A DNA stretch of 64,000 nt, from NCBI GenBank assembly GCA_032358255.1, contig JAULBX010000002.1:186001-250000 (forward strand), read 5' to 3'. This document shows positions 52,409 through 62,578 of the stretch, one piece after another (positions within the stretch are counted from its first letter, which is position 1; each line of letters begins with the position of its first letter). This DNA is from Heterotrichella gracilis. Lineage: Eukaryota; Sar; Xanthophyceae; Tribonematales; Xanthonemataceae. The notes below the pieces were generated by a model that saw nothing but the letters and a program-made list of their open reading frames with translations, was not told where the DNA came from and ran no database searches. The position numbers and the translations under genes are program-made.

Positions 52409-54744
52409 CTCCTTCTGCTTTTTTTACTTTTACCACCTTTACTTCCTTTATCGCCACGATCGTTTTTACTACCACTATTATTTTTGCCCCCGTAATTTTT
52501 CTTACCGCCACCGCCACTGCGTGATCTATTATCATCAAAGTTAGATCTGTTATCACCAAATTTCGAAGAACCCGAACTTCCTTCAGAATCCGCAAAAGCA
52601 AAATTCAATTGTTTCTTAACTAAGTCAGCATCGACAACTACAATTTGAACAGGATCGCCAAGGGTATAAATTTTTCCGGTGTTACGACCAACATAGCGGT
52701 AATTATCAGAATCGTATGAGAACTGATCGCCTTTCAGATCACGGCTTTTGATCATACCCTCACATTTATTCTCAATTATTTCCGCATAAATACCCCACTC
52801 AGTAACACCACTAATAAGAGCGTCAAAGGTCTGACCAATTTTATCCGACATAAACTCCACCTGTTTGTATTTTACCGAAGCTCTTTCAGCTTCTGCTGCA
52901 ACACGTTCCTGATCGCTACTGTGTTTACATAATTTTTCAAGATCATCCTGGTTAGAATATTTTGTTCCGTTCAGCCTAGCTTCCAATAAACGATGCACCA
53001 TTACATCGGGATAACGACGAATAGGAGAAGTAAAATGTGTATAATATTCAAAACCTAAACCATAGTGACCTGCATTTTTTGTAGTGTAAATTGCTTTTGG
53101 CATACTTCGCACAGCAAGCATTTCTATCATGCCCTGCTCTTTTTTATTTTTTACATCTACCAATAATTTATTAATGGACTGGGCCATTTTTTGTTTGCTT
53201 CCCAGTTGCATCTGGTAACCAAAACGTGCGACAAAACCGCTTAGTTCAGCCATCTTCTCATCGCTTGGCGTATCGTGAATACGGTACACACACAAATTTT
53301 TTGGATCGTCTTTCTTTTTTTGGTTTTGATGTTTTGGATTTTCGTCATTCTTTCCACCCTTGCCCAAAAATTCAGCTACAGAGCGGTTTGCCAATAACAT
53401 AAAATCTTCAATTAATTTATGTGCATCTTTTTGTGTTTTAAAGAATACACCTATAGGATTTCCTTCTTCATCTAAATTAAATTTAACTTCCGCTTTATCA
53501 AAAAAGATAGAACCACGCTTTGTACGTTCTGATCTCAATTTTTTTGCCAGCCTATCTAACAATAAAATTTCTTTTGAATATTCTCCTTCTTCAGTTTCAA
53601 TAATGGTTTGCACATCCTCGTATGCAAAACGTTTATTACTATGAATGAGCGTTTTTCCAAACCATTGATCGGCAATATCGGCGTTGTCATCCATTTGAAA
53701 AACCGCAGAAAAACAATATTTATCTTCGTTAGGACGTAATGAACAGGCGAAATTACTCAGCACTTCAGGAAGCATAGGGATCACACGATCTACAAGATAC
53801 ACAGAGGTTGCACGTTCTACCGCTTCGTTATCAAGAATAGAGCCTGGTTTTAAAAAGTGTGTAACGTCTGCAATGTGTACGCCAACTTCCCACAAACCAT
53901 TATCTAATTTTTGAATCGATAAAGCATCATCAAAATCTTTCGCATCAACCGGATCGATCGTAAAAGTTAAGACTTCTCTAAAATCCCTGCGCTTTTCAAT
54001 TTCTTCTTTAGTAATAGCTGTATTTAATTTCTTGGCTTCTTTTTCTACAACATCCGGAAAATGTTCGGGCAAACCATACTCAGCCATAATGGCGTTCATT
54101 TCTGTTTTATGAACCCCCGGAAAACCAAATACTTCTTCAACAACGCCAATTGGATTTTTGTCGTTCGCTTTCCACTCTTTTAATTTGATCTTTACTTTTT
54201 GTCCATCCTCAGCATCTTTAATGTCACCTAAATGAATAAAAAAGTCAACATGGATCTTATGACTATCCGGAATTACAAAAGCGAATTTTGGATTTATTTT
54301 TATGGTACCAACAAATTCTGTTTTAGCGCGCTTGATAACTTCTATTATTTCGCCCTCTTTACGTTTGCCACTGCGTTTCTGTAATAGTTGAAGTTTTACA
54401 AGATCACCCTGCAATGCATTTTTAGATTTGTACTGAGGAATATAGATATCATCCTCCGATTCGCTGAAAACAACAAAAGCTGTTCCCTGACTTGTAAAAT
54501 CAATAGTACCGGTAATATATTGTTTGCTTTCTTTTATCTGGTACTTGCCGGTTTCTTTTTCAACTACAAAACCCTGGTGCTTTAATGCTTCCAATGCTTC
54601 TATCAATTGAAGGCGTTCACCATCGGTATTAATTTCCATGGCGGCACCAAGCTGTTTGTAATTAAATACTTTTGTATCGTTATGTTTTAAAAAGTCTAAA
54701 ACTTCTTCAAATAAATAACGTTTTGGTTTTTTGTTTTTAGACAT
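52405..54744 (-). CDS. rnr: Ribonuclease R
   Basis: A 779-residue 3'-5' exoribonuclease. An N-terminal helix-turn-helix and cold-shock domains come first (ITGTIDFTSQGTAFVVF, FVGTIKINPKFAFVIPD), then the RNB catalytic domain with TIDPVDAKDFDDALSI (catalytic Asp cluster), VGVHIADVTHF, and HYGLGFEYYTHFTSPIRRYPDVMVHR. An S1 domain (GQTFDALISGVTEWGIYAEI) follows, and the tail of about 50 residues is rich in Gly, Lys and Ser. Length, domains and tail are typical of RNase R, which degrades structured RNA. Confidence 0.97.
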   Translation of the reverse strand: MSKNKKPKRYLFEEVLDFLKHNDTKVFNYKQLGAAMEINTDGERLQLIEALEALKHQGFVVEKETGKYQIKESKQYITGTIDFTSQGTAFVVFSESEDDIYIPQYKSKNALQGDLVKLQLLQKRSGKRKEGEIIEVIKRAKTEFVGTIKINPKFAFVIPDSHKIHVDFFIHLGDIKDAEDGQKVKIKLKEWKANDKNPIGVVEEVFGFPGVHKTEMNAIMAEYGLPEHFPDVVEKEAKKLNTAITKEEIEKRRDFREVLTFTIDPVDAKDFDDALSIQKLDNGLWEVGVHIADVTHFLKPGSILDNEAVERATSVYLVDRVIPMLPEVLSNFACSLRPNEDKYCFSAVFQMDDNADIADQWFGKTLIHSNKRFAYEDVQTIIETEEGEYSKEILLLDRLAKKLRSERTKRGSIFFDKAEVKFNLDEEGNPIGVFFKTQKDAHKLIEDFMLLANRSVAEFLGKGGKNDENPKHQNQKKKDDPKNLCVYRIHDTPSDEKMAELSGFVARFGYQMQLGSKQKMAQSINKLLVDVKNKKEQGMIEMLAVRSMPKAIYTTKNAGHYGLGFEYYTHFTSPIRRYPDVMVHRLLEARLNGTKYSNQDDLEKLCKHSSDQERVAAEAERASVKYKQVEFMSDKIGQTFDALISGVTEWGIYAEIIENKCEGMIKSRDLKGDQFSYDSDNYRYVGRNTGKIYTLGDPVQIVVVDADLVKKQLNFAFADSEGSSGSSKFGDNRSNFDDNRSRSGGGGKKNYGGKNNSGSKNDRGDKGSKGGKSKKSRRR

Positions 54745-54811
54745 ATATTAAAGGTACAAAGCTTTTGCTAGTTTTAAGTTAATGGGTTTAAGCGTTTATT
54801 AACAGATAATT

Positions 54812-54848
54812 GTAACAAAAAAAGCCCCGTCTGTTCGACGAGGCTTCT
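54812..54848 (-). terminator. Terminator of the icd gene
   Basis: On the minus strand GCCTCGTC-GAACA-GACGGGGC forms a stem with one mismatch, followed by a T7 run. It lies just beyond the icd stop at 54866. Confidence 0.85.
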
Positions 54849-54865
54849 TAAAAAGAAAGATAAAA

Positions 54866-56095
54866 TTATTTACCTAAGGATTTTTTTAAATTATCATCAA
54901 TAGCTGCTAAGAATTCTTCAGTATATAAATAGTGCTCACCATGTTTTACATTGTTACCATGCGCACAAACTGCAAGATCTTTGGTCATTTTACCACTTTC
55001 TACAGTTTCAACGCAAACTTTTTCTAAAGTTTGAGCAAAGTGAATAAGTTCTTTATTACCATCTAATTTACCACGGAATTCCAAACCTCTTGTCCATGCA
55101 AAAATACTTGCGATTGGATTTGTTGAAGTTGGTTTACCTGCTTGATGATCGCGGAAGTGACGTGTCACAGTTCCATGCGCAGCTTCTGCTTCCATAATTT
55201 TTCCATCGGGCGTAATTAATACAGAGGTCATTAATCCTAATGAGCCAAAACCTTGTGCTACTGAATCAGATTGAACGTCGCCATCATAATTTTTACAAGC
55301 CCAAACAAAATTGCCGTTCCATTTTAAAGCAGATGCAACCATGTCATCAATTAAACGGTGTTCGTAAACGATACCCGCTGCTTCGAATTTTGATTTGTAA
55401 TCGGCAACATAAATTTCTTCGAAAATATCTTTAAAACGACCATCGTATTTTTTTAGGATGGTATTTTTTGTAGATAAATATAAAGGCCATTTTTTATTTA
55501 AAGCAACATTAAAGCAAGAGTGCGCAAAGCCACGGATAGATGCTTCAAGATTATACATACCCATTGCAACACCCGCACCGTTAAATTTAAATACTTCGTG
55601 TTCGATCACTTTTCCATCTTCACCTTCAAATTTCATAGTTAATTTTCCTTTTCCTGGAATTACGAAATCTGTTGCTTTGTACTGATCGCCAAAAGCGTGA
55701 CGACCAACAATGATAGGAGAGGTCCAGTTTGTAACTAAACGTGGAACATTCTTACAAACGATAGGCTCACGAAAAACCGTACCATCCAAAATATTACGGA
55801 TAGTACCATTTGGTGATTTCCACATTTGTTTTAATTTGAATTCTTTTACACGAGCTTCATCAGGCGTAATTGTAGCGCATTTAATACCAACCTGATATTT
55901 TTTAATTGCTTCTGCCGCATCGATGGTAACCTGATCATTAGTTTCATCACGATACTCCATGCCCAGGTCATAGTATTTAATATCGATATCCAAATACGGA
56001 ACGATCAATTTGTCTTTAATAAATTTCCAGATAATGCGGGTCATTTCATCGCCATCAAGTTCCACAACGGGATTTGCTACTTTAATTTTGCTCAT
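54866..56095 (-). CDS. icd: NADP-dependent isocitrate dehydrogenase (eukaryotic-like type)
   Basis: A 409-residue enzyme that oxidises isocitrate to 2-oxoglutarate in the citric acid cycle. It is of the IDH1-like type: [44 protein letters not shown] (Ser and Arg that bind isocitrate), [28 protein letters not shown] (metal Asp), [35 protein letters not shown]. The NADP-specificity Arg and Gly are placed as in IDH1. It has its own terminator. Confidence 0.97.
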   Translation of the reverse strand: MSKIKVANPVVELDGDEMTRIIWKFIKDKLIVPYLDIDIKYYDLGMEYRDETNDQVTIDAAEAIKKYQVGIKCATITPDEARVKEFKLKQMWKSPNGTIRNILDGTVFREPIVCKNVPRLVTNWTSPIIVGRHAFGDQYKATDFVIPGKGKLTMKFEGEDGKVIEHEVFKFNGAGVAMGMYNLEASIRGFAHSCFNVALNKKWPLYLSTKNTILKKYDGRFKDIFEEIYVADYKSKFEAAGIVYEHRLIDDMVASALKWNGNFVWACKNYDGDVQSDSVAQGFGSLGLMTSVLITPDGKIMEAEAAHGTVTRHFRDHQAGKPTSTNPIASIFAWTRGLEFRGKLDGNKELIHFAQTLEKVCVETVESGKMTKDLAVCAHGNNVKHGEHYLYTEEFLAAIDDNLKKSLGK

Positions 56096-56195
56096 ATATT
56101 AGTTTTTAATAATTTTTTGAAAATACTTCACAAATTTAGAAAAGGTTGTGTAAGAACCAAGTTTTTTCGAGCGATTTTTATTGATTTTAAACCAT

Positions 56196-56203
56196 TATAT
56201 TTG
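56196..56203 (+). promoter_or_regulatory. -7 element for psd
   Basis: TATATTTG is a perfect TAnnTTTG and lies 16 bases before ATG 56220. No TTG at the usual distance is visible. Confidence 0.4.
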
Positions 56204-56219
56204 AACAAATTTAGTTTAG

Positions 56220-56876
56220 ATGAAGTTTCATAAAGAAGGTTACGTTAGCTTACTTTTAGTGCTTGTTTTTAGCGCTATTATTACATTTATAGCCCATTAT
56301 TTTTTTCCTGCATTTGCCATTGCCCACTGGTTTGCATACGCTTTAAGCGTCTTTTTGATCATTACCATTGTTCAGTTTTTCAGGCATCCAACCCGTAAAC
56401 ACACTATAGACGAAAAGCTTATTATTGCGCCGGCTGACGGTAAAGTGGTGGTTATTGAAGAAACCACTGAAAATGAATACTTTAAAGACAAGCGTTTGCA
56501 GGTAAGTATCTTTATGAGCCCTATTAACGTGCACGTTAACCGTTATCCAATAGCAGGAATTGTGAGTTTTTTCAAATATCACCCGGGCAAATTTTTAGCT
56601 GCCTGGGAGCCAAAAAGCAGCACCGATAACGAACGCACCACTATAGTAGTAAAACATGCAAATGGAAAAGAAATTCTTTTCCGCCAAATTGCAGGTGCTT
56701 TGGCCCGCAGAATTGTGTGGTATTGCAAGCAAGGTGACGTAGCCAAACAAGCCGGTGAAATGGGTTTTATTAAATTCGGTTCGCGTGTTGATCTTTTTTT
56801 ACCAATTGGTACAAAACTAAATGTAAAAATTGGTGATGTTGTGAAAGGTTCGCAATCTGTGCTTGGAGAGATTTAA
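56220..56876 (+). CDS. psd: Phosphatidylserine decarboxylase (short type)
   Basis: A 218-residue enzyme that makes phosphatidylethanolamine. Two N-terminal membrane segments (LLVLVFSAIITFIAHYFFPAFAIA and YALSVFLIITIVQFF) are followed by the decarboxylase: LIIAPADGKVVVIEE, VSIFMSPINVHVNRYPI and MGFIKFGSRVDLFLPIG. Ser in FGSR is the site of self-cleavage that makes the pyruvoyl group. The small size fits the archaeal/Bacteroidota PSD type, which lacks the large N-terminal part. No pssA is adjacent. Confidence 0.95.
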   Translation: MKFHKEGYVSLLLVLVFSAIITFIAHYFFPAFAIAHWFAYALSVFLIITIVQFFRHPTRKHTIDEKLIIAPADGKVVVIEETTENEYFKDKRLQVSIFMSPINVHVNRYPIAGIVSFFKYHPGKFLAAWEPKSSTDNERTTIVVKHANGKEILFRQIAGALARRIVWYCKQGDVAKQAGEMGFIKFGSRVDLFLPIGTKLNVKIGDVVKGSQSVLGEI

Positions 56877-56920
56877 ACTCCCGTTAAGATTGTGTTCGAA
56901 ACAATCGCAATATACTTTTT

Positions 56921-57400
56921 AAATTTCTTTTGTCACTTTTGGCGCGCAAAAGTAACCAAAACGCATTTGATCTTTTGAAGGAGATTTTTTCTTTCGCGAC
57001 TTAGAACAGCGAAAGAAAAACCGCTGCCTCGCTAAGCACTTTTCTGTATGCCTAACCAACTAACCGCATAGCTTAGCTCGCCAGCTATCTCTGCAAAAGA
57101 TCAAGATGGAAAACTCAAACACCTGTACGCAAAGTTACATCCGTGTGATTGTCCGCGTAAGCAAACGATGTCAGGCGGCCTTTTAAAATTTTGCGTTAAA
57201 AAAATCTTTGGCATTTAAAAGCGTAGGCGGGTGCGAAGATGATTTTGGCTGTTCGCGAAGCGCTTAAATCATCCGCTTGAATGCCAATGATTTTTAGCAA
57301 AATTTTAATAAAGCCTTGATTTTTTGGTTACAGCCGCACCGCCTCGCTCAATGCTTGGCATTGCCGTCATCAAGCAAAAAGTGACGCCAAAATTTACATA
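56921..57400. repeat. Structured non-coding repeat element
   Basis: About 480 bases between psd and the next gene hold no reading frame that I can support. Its ends are partly complementary (GTCACTTTTGGCG, GTAACCAAAA against TTTTGGTTAC, GTGACGCCAAAA). Inside are a 12-bp perfect hairpin TTTTTCTTTCGC/GCGAAAGAAAAA (56986-57020) within a longer arm pair GATCTTTTGAAGGAGA (56969) and TCTCTGCAAAAGATC (57088), and a second arm pair at 57181-57222 and 57274-57318 (AAAATTTTGC, TTGGCATT) enclosing GATGATTT/AAATCATC. It resembles repeat elements with GTCAC/GTAACCAAAA ends dispersed in Bacteroidota genomes. Confidence 0.6.
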
Positions 57401-57408
57401 AAATGAAA

Positions 57409-60400
57409 TTAGAAAAAGGCTCTGATTTGCGCACCGCCCAAATGCACCGCATTTGAATTTGGTGTTTTTCTTCCGTTATAATTAATACTTATTTGAAGAT
57501 TAGAATTTAAGTTACGCTGGTAATTTAATTCCCATGTAATGTTTTGTCCTTTGCTTAAAGCGTTTAGCATTTCATAAGCAATAGGTGAATTTTCGGTATC
57601 GTTATACTTAATTAGTACTAGGTCCATTCTTCCTGTTAAACTTCCCTTCTCAGATTGATTGTATTTTATTTCTGCCGCGAAGGTATTTATGAATGCTGTT
57701 TGAAATCCTCCTTCGATCTTATTTTGTTTTTGATTGTACTTATAAATGCTACTGATACGAAAATAAGTATTCGGTTGAAAGATCAATCTGTTCTCGGTTT
57801 CGTATGCTTCGATCAAATAATTCCTTGTCGAAAAAAATTGTGAGGCATTTCCTTTCTGACTAAAAATAACTCCTGAATTTATTGCCCAGGCCTTTAGAAA
57901 ATTAATTCGCCCTTTTACTTCATGCGATAATAAAGTTTTTCTTTCAATACCGTTAACCAATAATTGTTTTGACTGATTATTGATGTACGTATAATCCATT
58001 CCAAAAACTGCGGAACTTTGATTAAAGAAAACACTTTGCCGGAAATTATTATTGCTCGCTAAAATGGAAGTATCTTTTACATCCAACAAAGGATTAAAAT
58101 TTAAGATATCGCCGTTATCCGCTGTTTTTCCATCTACGCGAAAAACACTCTGCGTTACCCAACGGTTTATAAAACGTGCCGCACCATTTTTTGGTTGTTT
58201 GATGTAAGAAGCAGGACGTAAAGAAATTGAGACGCTTAGTTGATTTTGTAAAACTTTTACGTATTGATTGGTTGGAGTAAAGATCCTAATGAAACGCGCC
58301 TGATCACTAAATTGAGCGATCTCAAATTCGTTTATTTCTTTTATGCTATTACCGTTATAATCGTTCCACGCGTATTGTCCCTGACCCGGCGCCACTTCCA
58401 AATAATAAAATTCACGTTTGTTCTCAAGCCCGTAACCGGTTTCATAAAACAAACCGGATGTAATAAATCCTTTGAACCAACGAGGGTTATATTCTAAACG
58501 GCTTAACACGGTATTATCCGGTTTTAAAAAAGTGCCAACTACATTTCTTAATTCGAGTTTACGATAGGTAATTAAAACGGTGAATGGATTATTTTTAATG
58601 GAGTATATGGAAGTTTGCAAACCAATATTAGTTGCAAACGTGCTGTCTTTTAATTGATCACCGTAAGCTAATTTATCGCGACGTTCTTTATAAAACAATT
58701 TCACATTATTTTTTGAACTGTCGGCGTTAGAAATGCTTCCCTCCCACTCCCAGAATTGGTAAGCTCTTGGCAATAATGTTTTATCTGTTGAGCGTTTAAA
58801 TAAATTATTCTCAAACTCATCGCTGTAAGTAAATTTTATTTTTCGCACACGTTGTGAGATAAGCGATTTGTGTCTGTAAAATTCTGTATTCTGTAAATTT
58901 AAATTGTCGGTAGTAGTTAAAAAACTTCCACCATAACTTGTGGTCAGGTTTTTAAACTGATGTCTTGCAACTGCATTATGACGAATGCCCTGATAATTAT
59001 TTCCTTCATTAAAAACGTTTAAACCATAAGTAAGGGCAGAACCTTTAGTGCTAAGCAAACCTAATTCGGCACTGGCAATGTTCTGATCATTCAATAAAAT
59101 AGAAGTTAAGGGTCTGTTCCAGTCACGGTCAAATTCAATACTTCTAAAACGTTCTATTTGCTTAAAACGCTGTTGTAAAAATTCGTAGCCAAGGTTATAA
59201 ATAAATTTAGTTTGATTCTTTAGTGAATCAGTTCTTAAAATGCTTTGATTTTTGCTGGTTACTTTTACACCGGCGCCTTCATCATTACCTTTATCGATAC
59301 GACTAAAACGATTAACATCATTTTTAGTGTAAACACCCTCAGCATTTAAACTATTATTTTTTGTGACCGAATAAGTAAAACCACCCGTTAACATTTGATT
59401 TTGTTTTGGAGTAACCAAAGGAATTACCGGCTCAAAACTTCCCTGCGGTATGCCACCAACAGGAGATACCCATTGGTATACACGTCCGTTAGCCGTAGAA
59501 CTTATTTGATTATAATTTCCTTTGTAAGCGCCAACATTGCTAAACTTTAAACGGTATTTTGCGCTATCAGGATCTGTGCTGTAAACGTAAACGTTCGTAT
59601 AAAAAACTGTATTGACTAAAGTATCCACTCTCCTGTAAAACACATCGCTGTTATTAAACTCAGCAGTTTCAACACCAGTGTAAACTGCTTTATCTAAAGT
59701 ATCGCCAATAGCTATCAGTACATTTTTTTGTTGTTGCGATAAAGTTTGTTGTAAAGGTTTGTTCTTATTATCCTGTTCGCTATACACATTAAAAAATATA
59801 GAGCTTTTTTTAGTTTGAACTTCTTCGCCAAAGAAAAATAAGGAGCGAGCATAATTTCGTTCCGCATATTGAAACTCGGCTACGATCCGTTTATCTTTTG
59901 TAATAATTTGTTTTGCAGTAAAGGTCAGTTCACCCGTATTGTAGTCAATAATGTAATCATTCTCCTGTCCACGTTGTAATAATTTTCCATCAATGTAAAT
60001 TTTTTCTGTTCCACTTAAAATAATAATAAAGGGTTCGTTGTCCGCTCCCTTCATCCGATAAGGCCCTTGATTGTTCTCTGTACCAAAGAAGATCTGTCTT
60101 GAGAATTTTCCACGTGATACCGCACCGGCCACCTGCGTTTTAAAAAGGACAGGTTTTTTTGCTGTGCTATCTAAATAATTATTTTCTAAATAAGCGCCTT
60201 GTGCGCGCTTATAAAAACTCATGAAGTACGAATTTTGAGGGCGGGATAATTGATAATCGCCCACCACTAATTTTGTGGTAGTATTATTTAATTGAATATA
60301 CACTTTATCAAATTCCTGCAATTGCGCTGTTGTTCCGTCGGCCTGAAAGGGAATATTATTATCGGTAGCGGCCAACACCATATCAATCTCAGGAGTTAGC

Positions 60401-60906
60401 TTTCCACTTACCTGTAAATTTAAATTAGAGTTAACTACTACATCCTGGTTATTGCCAAACGAAATTCCGCGACTGATGTTGCCGTTCTTATTTAATCCAT
60501 CATTCTGAAACAAATAATCCTGTTTAGAATTGACATTGTTATAATTGATCGTATAAGGATTGTTAGGTTTAGAAAGATCGGTAAAAAGCGCATTAGGATC
60601 TTTATGAAAATATTTGTGTTCGAAATTGTAAGGAAAACGTTTGTAGGCTACAACAATACTATCCGGTCTTTTGGAAAAGATAAGCGCATGTAATTTGTAA
60701 TTTACTTTTGGAAAATTAAGTGAGTCGCCTTCCGGAAAAGTTTTAAAGTTAACGCTTCCTGGAACAAGACTTAAACTATCTAAAATTAATGTGTCACTAA
60801 GGGTTTTAAAAAGTTTTTTTTGGTTTGGATTAAATACCTGCGCCGTTCCTTTTAAAATAATAAAAGAAAACACCATTAGAATGCCTAATCGCCGCAAATA
60901 CACCAT
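57409..60906 (-). CDS. Very large outer-membrane beta-barrel protein, conserved in Bacteroidota
   Basis: A 1165-residue exported protein (signal LGILMVFSFIILKGTAQ). A conserved N-terminal part has NISRGISFGNNQDVVVNSNLNLQVSGKLTPEIDMVLAATDNNIP and VYIQLNNTTTKLVVGDYQLSRP, then GTEKIYIDGKLLQRGQENDYIIDYNTGELTFT. The following 700 residues are amphipathic strands with aromatic ends, ending in GGAQIRAFF, as in a large barrel. The N-terminal pattern occurs in a conserved but uncharacterised Bacteroidota family with some resemblance to SprA. No type IX partner is next to it. The function is unknown; envelope assembly or transport is likely. Confidence 0.82.
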   Translation of the reverse strand: MVYLRRLGILMVFSFIILKGTAQVFNPNQKKLFKTLSDTLILDSLSLVPGSVNFKTFPEGDSLNFPKVNYKLHALIFSKRPDSIVVAYKRFPYNFEHKYFHKDPNALFTDLSKPNNPYTINYNNVNSKQDYLFQNDGLNKNGNISRGISFGNNQDVVVNSNLNLQVSGKLTPEIDMVLAATDNNIPFQADGTTAQLQEFDKVYIQLNNTTTKLVVGDYQLSRPQNSYFMSFYKRAQGAYLENNYLDSTAKKPVLFKTQVAGAVSRGKFSRQIFFGTENNQGPYRMKGADNEPFIIILSGTEKIYIDGKLLQRGQENDYIIDYNTGELTFTAKQIITKDKRIVAEFQYAERNYARSLFFFGEEVQTKKSSIFFNVYSEQDNKNKPLQQTLSQQQKNVLIAIGDTLDKAVYTGVETAEFNNSDVFYRRVDTLVNTVFYTNVYVYSTDPDSAKYRLKFSNVGAYKGNYNQISSTANGRVYQWVSPVGGIPQGSFEPVIPLVTPKQNQMLTGGFTYSVTKNNSLNAEGVYTKNDVNRFSRIDKGNDEGAGVKVTSKNQSILRTDSLKNQTKFIYNLGYEFLQQRFKQIERFRSIEFDRDWNRPLTSILLNDQNIASAELGLLSTKGSALTYGLNVFNEGNNYQGIRHNAVARHQFKNLTTSYGGSFLTTTDNLNLQNTEFYRHKSLISQRVRKIKFTYSDEFENNLFKRSTDKTLLPRAYQFWEWEGSISNADSSKNNVKLFYKERRDKLAYGDQLKDSTFATNIGLQTSIYSIKNNPFTVLITYRKLELRNVVGTFLKPDNTVLSRLEYNPRWFKGFITSGLFYETGYGLENKREFYYLEVAPGQGQYAWNDYNGNSIKEINEFEIAQFSDQARFIRIFTPTNQYVKVLQNQLSVSISLRPASYIKQPKNGAARFINRWVTQSVFRVDGKTADNGDILNFNPLLDVKDTSILASNNNFRQSVFFNQSSAVFGMDYTYINNQSKQLLVNGIERKTLLSHEVKGRINFLKAWAINSGVIFSQKGNASQFFSTRNYLIEAYETENRLIFQPNTYFRISSIYKYNQKQNKIEGGFQTAFINTFAAEIKYNQSEKGSLTGRMDLVLIKYNDTENSPIAYEMLNALSKGQNITWELNYQRNLNSNLQISINYNGRKTPNSNAVHLGGAQIRAFF

Positions 60907-61057
60907 AGAATAACGTTTTTAAAGATACAAAATTGTACAAAACAGGGGCTTTTTTGCCTGATAGCAAGCTATTTAAGATCTAAAAACTAATTAGCTGGAA
61001 TTTATTTTTGATTTATATATTTATAATTGTAATTTAATATCATTAAATCTTTTCTAT

Positions 61058-61369
61058 ATGTGCAGACTCCTTTTTTTAGCATTGTTTTGTTTGGCTTTTG
61101 CAAATGGCAATGCGCAGGATAAAATAAAATTAAAAACGGGTGACATTATTAAATCCAGAGTACTAAAAGTGTCAGCAACAGAGATCACTTACTATAAGAT
61201 CTTTAAATTAAAAGATCCGAAATTAAAATTAAAGAAATCCGAAGTTGAGTATATACAATACGAGAATGGGAAGATCGCGTATATGTCTGGAACAAATCCT
61301 GCAAAAAAAGGCACGGCAGCTAATCCAACCAAAACGACTAAAAAGAAAACAACTACAAAGAAAAAATAG
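61058..61369 (+). CDS. Small exported protein with Lys/Thr-rich tail
   Basis: A 103-residue protein: signal peptide (LLFLALFCLAFANGNAQ), a 55-residue beta-rich domain with KIKLKTGDIIKSRVLKVSATEITYYK and VEYIQYENGKIAYMSG that resembles small SH3/LSm-like exported domains of Bacteroidota, and a basic low-complexity tail (KTTKKKTTTKKK). Its stop abuts the stop of the convergent amidohydrolase gene with no spacer. Confidence 0.78.
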   Translation: MCRLLFLALFCLAFANGNAQDKIKLKTGDIIKSRVLKVSATEITYYKIFKLKDPKLKLKKSEVEYIQYENGKIAYMSGTNPAKKGTAANPTKTTKKKTTTKKK

Positions 61370-62578
61370 TTAACCGTTCAGTTCGCTGATCGCTAACTGC
61401 GTCATAAGGCCAACACCTGTTTCTAAAGCGCTTTCATCTATGTTAAATGTTGATGTGTGAACACCCGAAATTATTCCATTGGCTTTATTGCCAGTACCTA
61501 ACCTAAAAAAACAACTTGGTACTTTTTGTGTAATGAATGCAAAATCTTCCGCGGTCATTCGCAAAGGCAGTTCTTCAACATTATCATTCCCTAAATAATT
61601 TTGAGCTACAGAAAAACAAGAATTTGTAAATGCTTCATCGTTCACTAAAAAAGGATAACCTTTTTCTACTCTTAAAACCGAAGCTACATTATATTTATCG
61701 GAAACTTTTTTAACGATGTTTTTTAACTGCTGATGAATGCTTTCTCTCCACTTTTCATCCATTGTTCTTAAAGTGCCCGCTATTTCTACCTTTTCGGGAA
61801 TAACGTTAGTAGCGCCTTTCCCTTCTATTTTTCCAAAAGCAACAACGGTTGGAATGGTTTCCCCCATCGTTCCTTTTAAAGCGCCAGGTACCATATACTG
61901 GTTATTTATTTCCAATATAATTTCGGAAGCTATTAATAAAGGATTTATATATTCCGCAGGCATAGCAGCATGACCACCTTTGCCATTCACAGTAATATAT
62001 AATTCATCGGTACTTGCCATGTACATGCCACTTTTAAAACCAACTTTACCGGCTTCCATACTTGGAAAAACATGTAAGGCAATTGCTTTATCTACTTTTG
62101 GGTTTTCTAAAACGCCGGCCGCTATCATTAAACTTGCTCCGCCAGGCAAAACTTCTTCACCGGGTTGGAACATAATTTTTACTGTACCTTCGAATTCACC
62201 TTTAAGCTCGTTTAAAACAAATGCGGCACCTAATCCAATAGAAGAATGTACATCATGTCCGCAAGCGTGCATTACGCCTGAGTTAACAGACTTGTAAGAA
62301 ACATTATTTTTTTCTTCAATTGGTAATGCGTCCATATCGGCGCGCAACAAAATCGTTTTCTTATCCGGGTTCTTTCCTTTTATTAATGCTATAATTCCCG
62401 TTTCAACATGGCCTTTAGTAAATGAAATTCCTGCTGACGATAATTGTTGCTGAATGAATTTCGATGTTTCGAATTCTTTAAAAGAAAGTTCGGGATATTT
62501 ATGTAAGTGTCTTCTTATTTCAAGCACTTTTTCGAAGTACTGTTTGGATAGGGCTTTTATTTTAGATGTAAGTGCCAT
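61370..62578 (-). CDS. M20-family amidohydrolase (N-acyl-amino-acid hydrolase)
   Basis: A 402-residue cytoplasmic metallo-hydrolase. Motifs are RADMDALPIEEK, VMHACGHDVHSSIG (metal ligands), FQPGEEVLPGGASLMI (Glu base), the dimerisation domain GKGGHAAMPAEYINPL and LPLRMTAEDFAF. These match the HipO/AmhX/IAA-amino-acid hydrolase group, which splits N-acyl amino acids. Its start shares base 62578 with the upstream TSUP stop, so the two are translationally coupled. Confidence 0.95.
   Translation of the reverse strand: MALTSKIKALSKQYFEKVLEIRRHLHKYPELSFKEFETSKFIQQQLSSAGISFTKGHVETGIIALIKGKNPDKKTILLRADMDALPIEEKNNVSYKSVNSGVMHACGHDVHSSIGLGAAFVLNELKGEFEGTVKIMFQPGEEVLPGGASLMIAAGVLENPKVDKAIALHVFPSMEAGKVGFKSGMYMASTDELYITVNGKGGHAAMPAEYINPLLIASEIILEINNQYMVPGALKGTMGETIPTVVAFGKIEGKGATNVIPEKVEIAGTLRTMDEKWRESIHQQLKNIVKKVSDKYNVASVLRVEKGYPFLVNDEAFTNSCFSVAQNYLGNDNVEELPLRMTAEDFAFITQKVPSCFFRLGTGNKANGIISGVHTSTFNIDESALETGVGLMTQLAISELNG

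Noticed and set aside
56877-57408. Small coding genes in the 530-base gap
   Set aside because: All frames are short and broken by stops, and inverted arms explain the region better.
61980-62297. 105-residue plus-strand ORF in the M20 gene
   Set aside because: It is antisense to the metal-binding region of the amidohydrolase.
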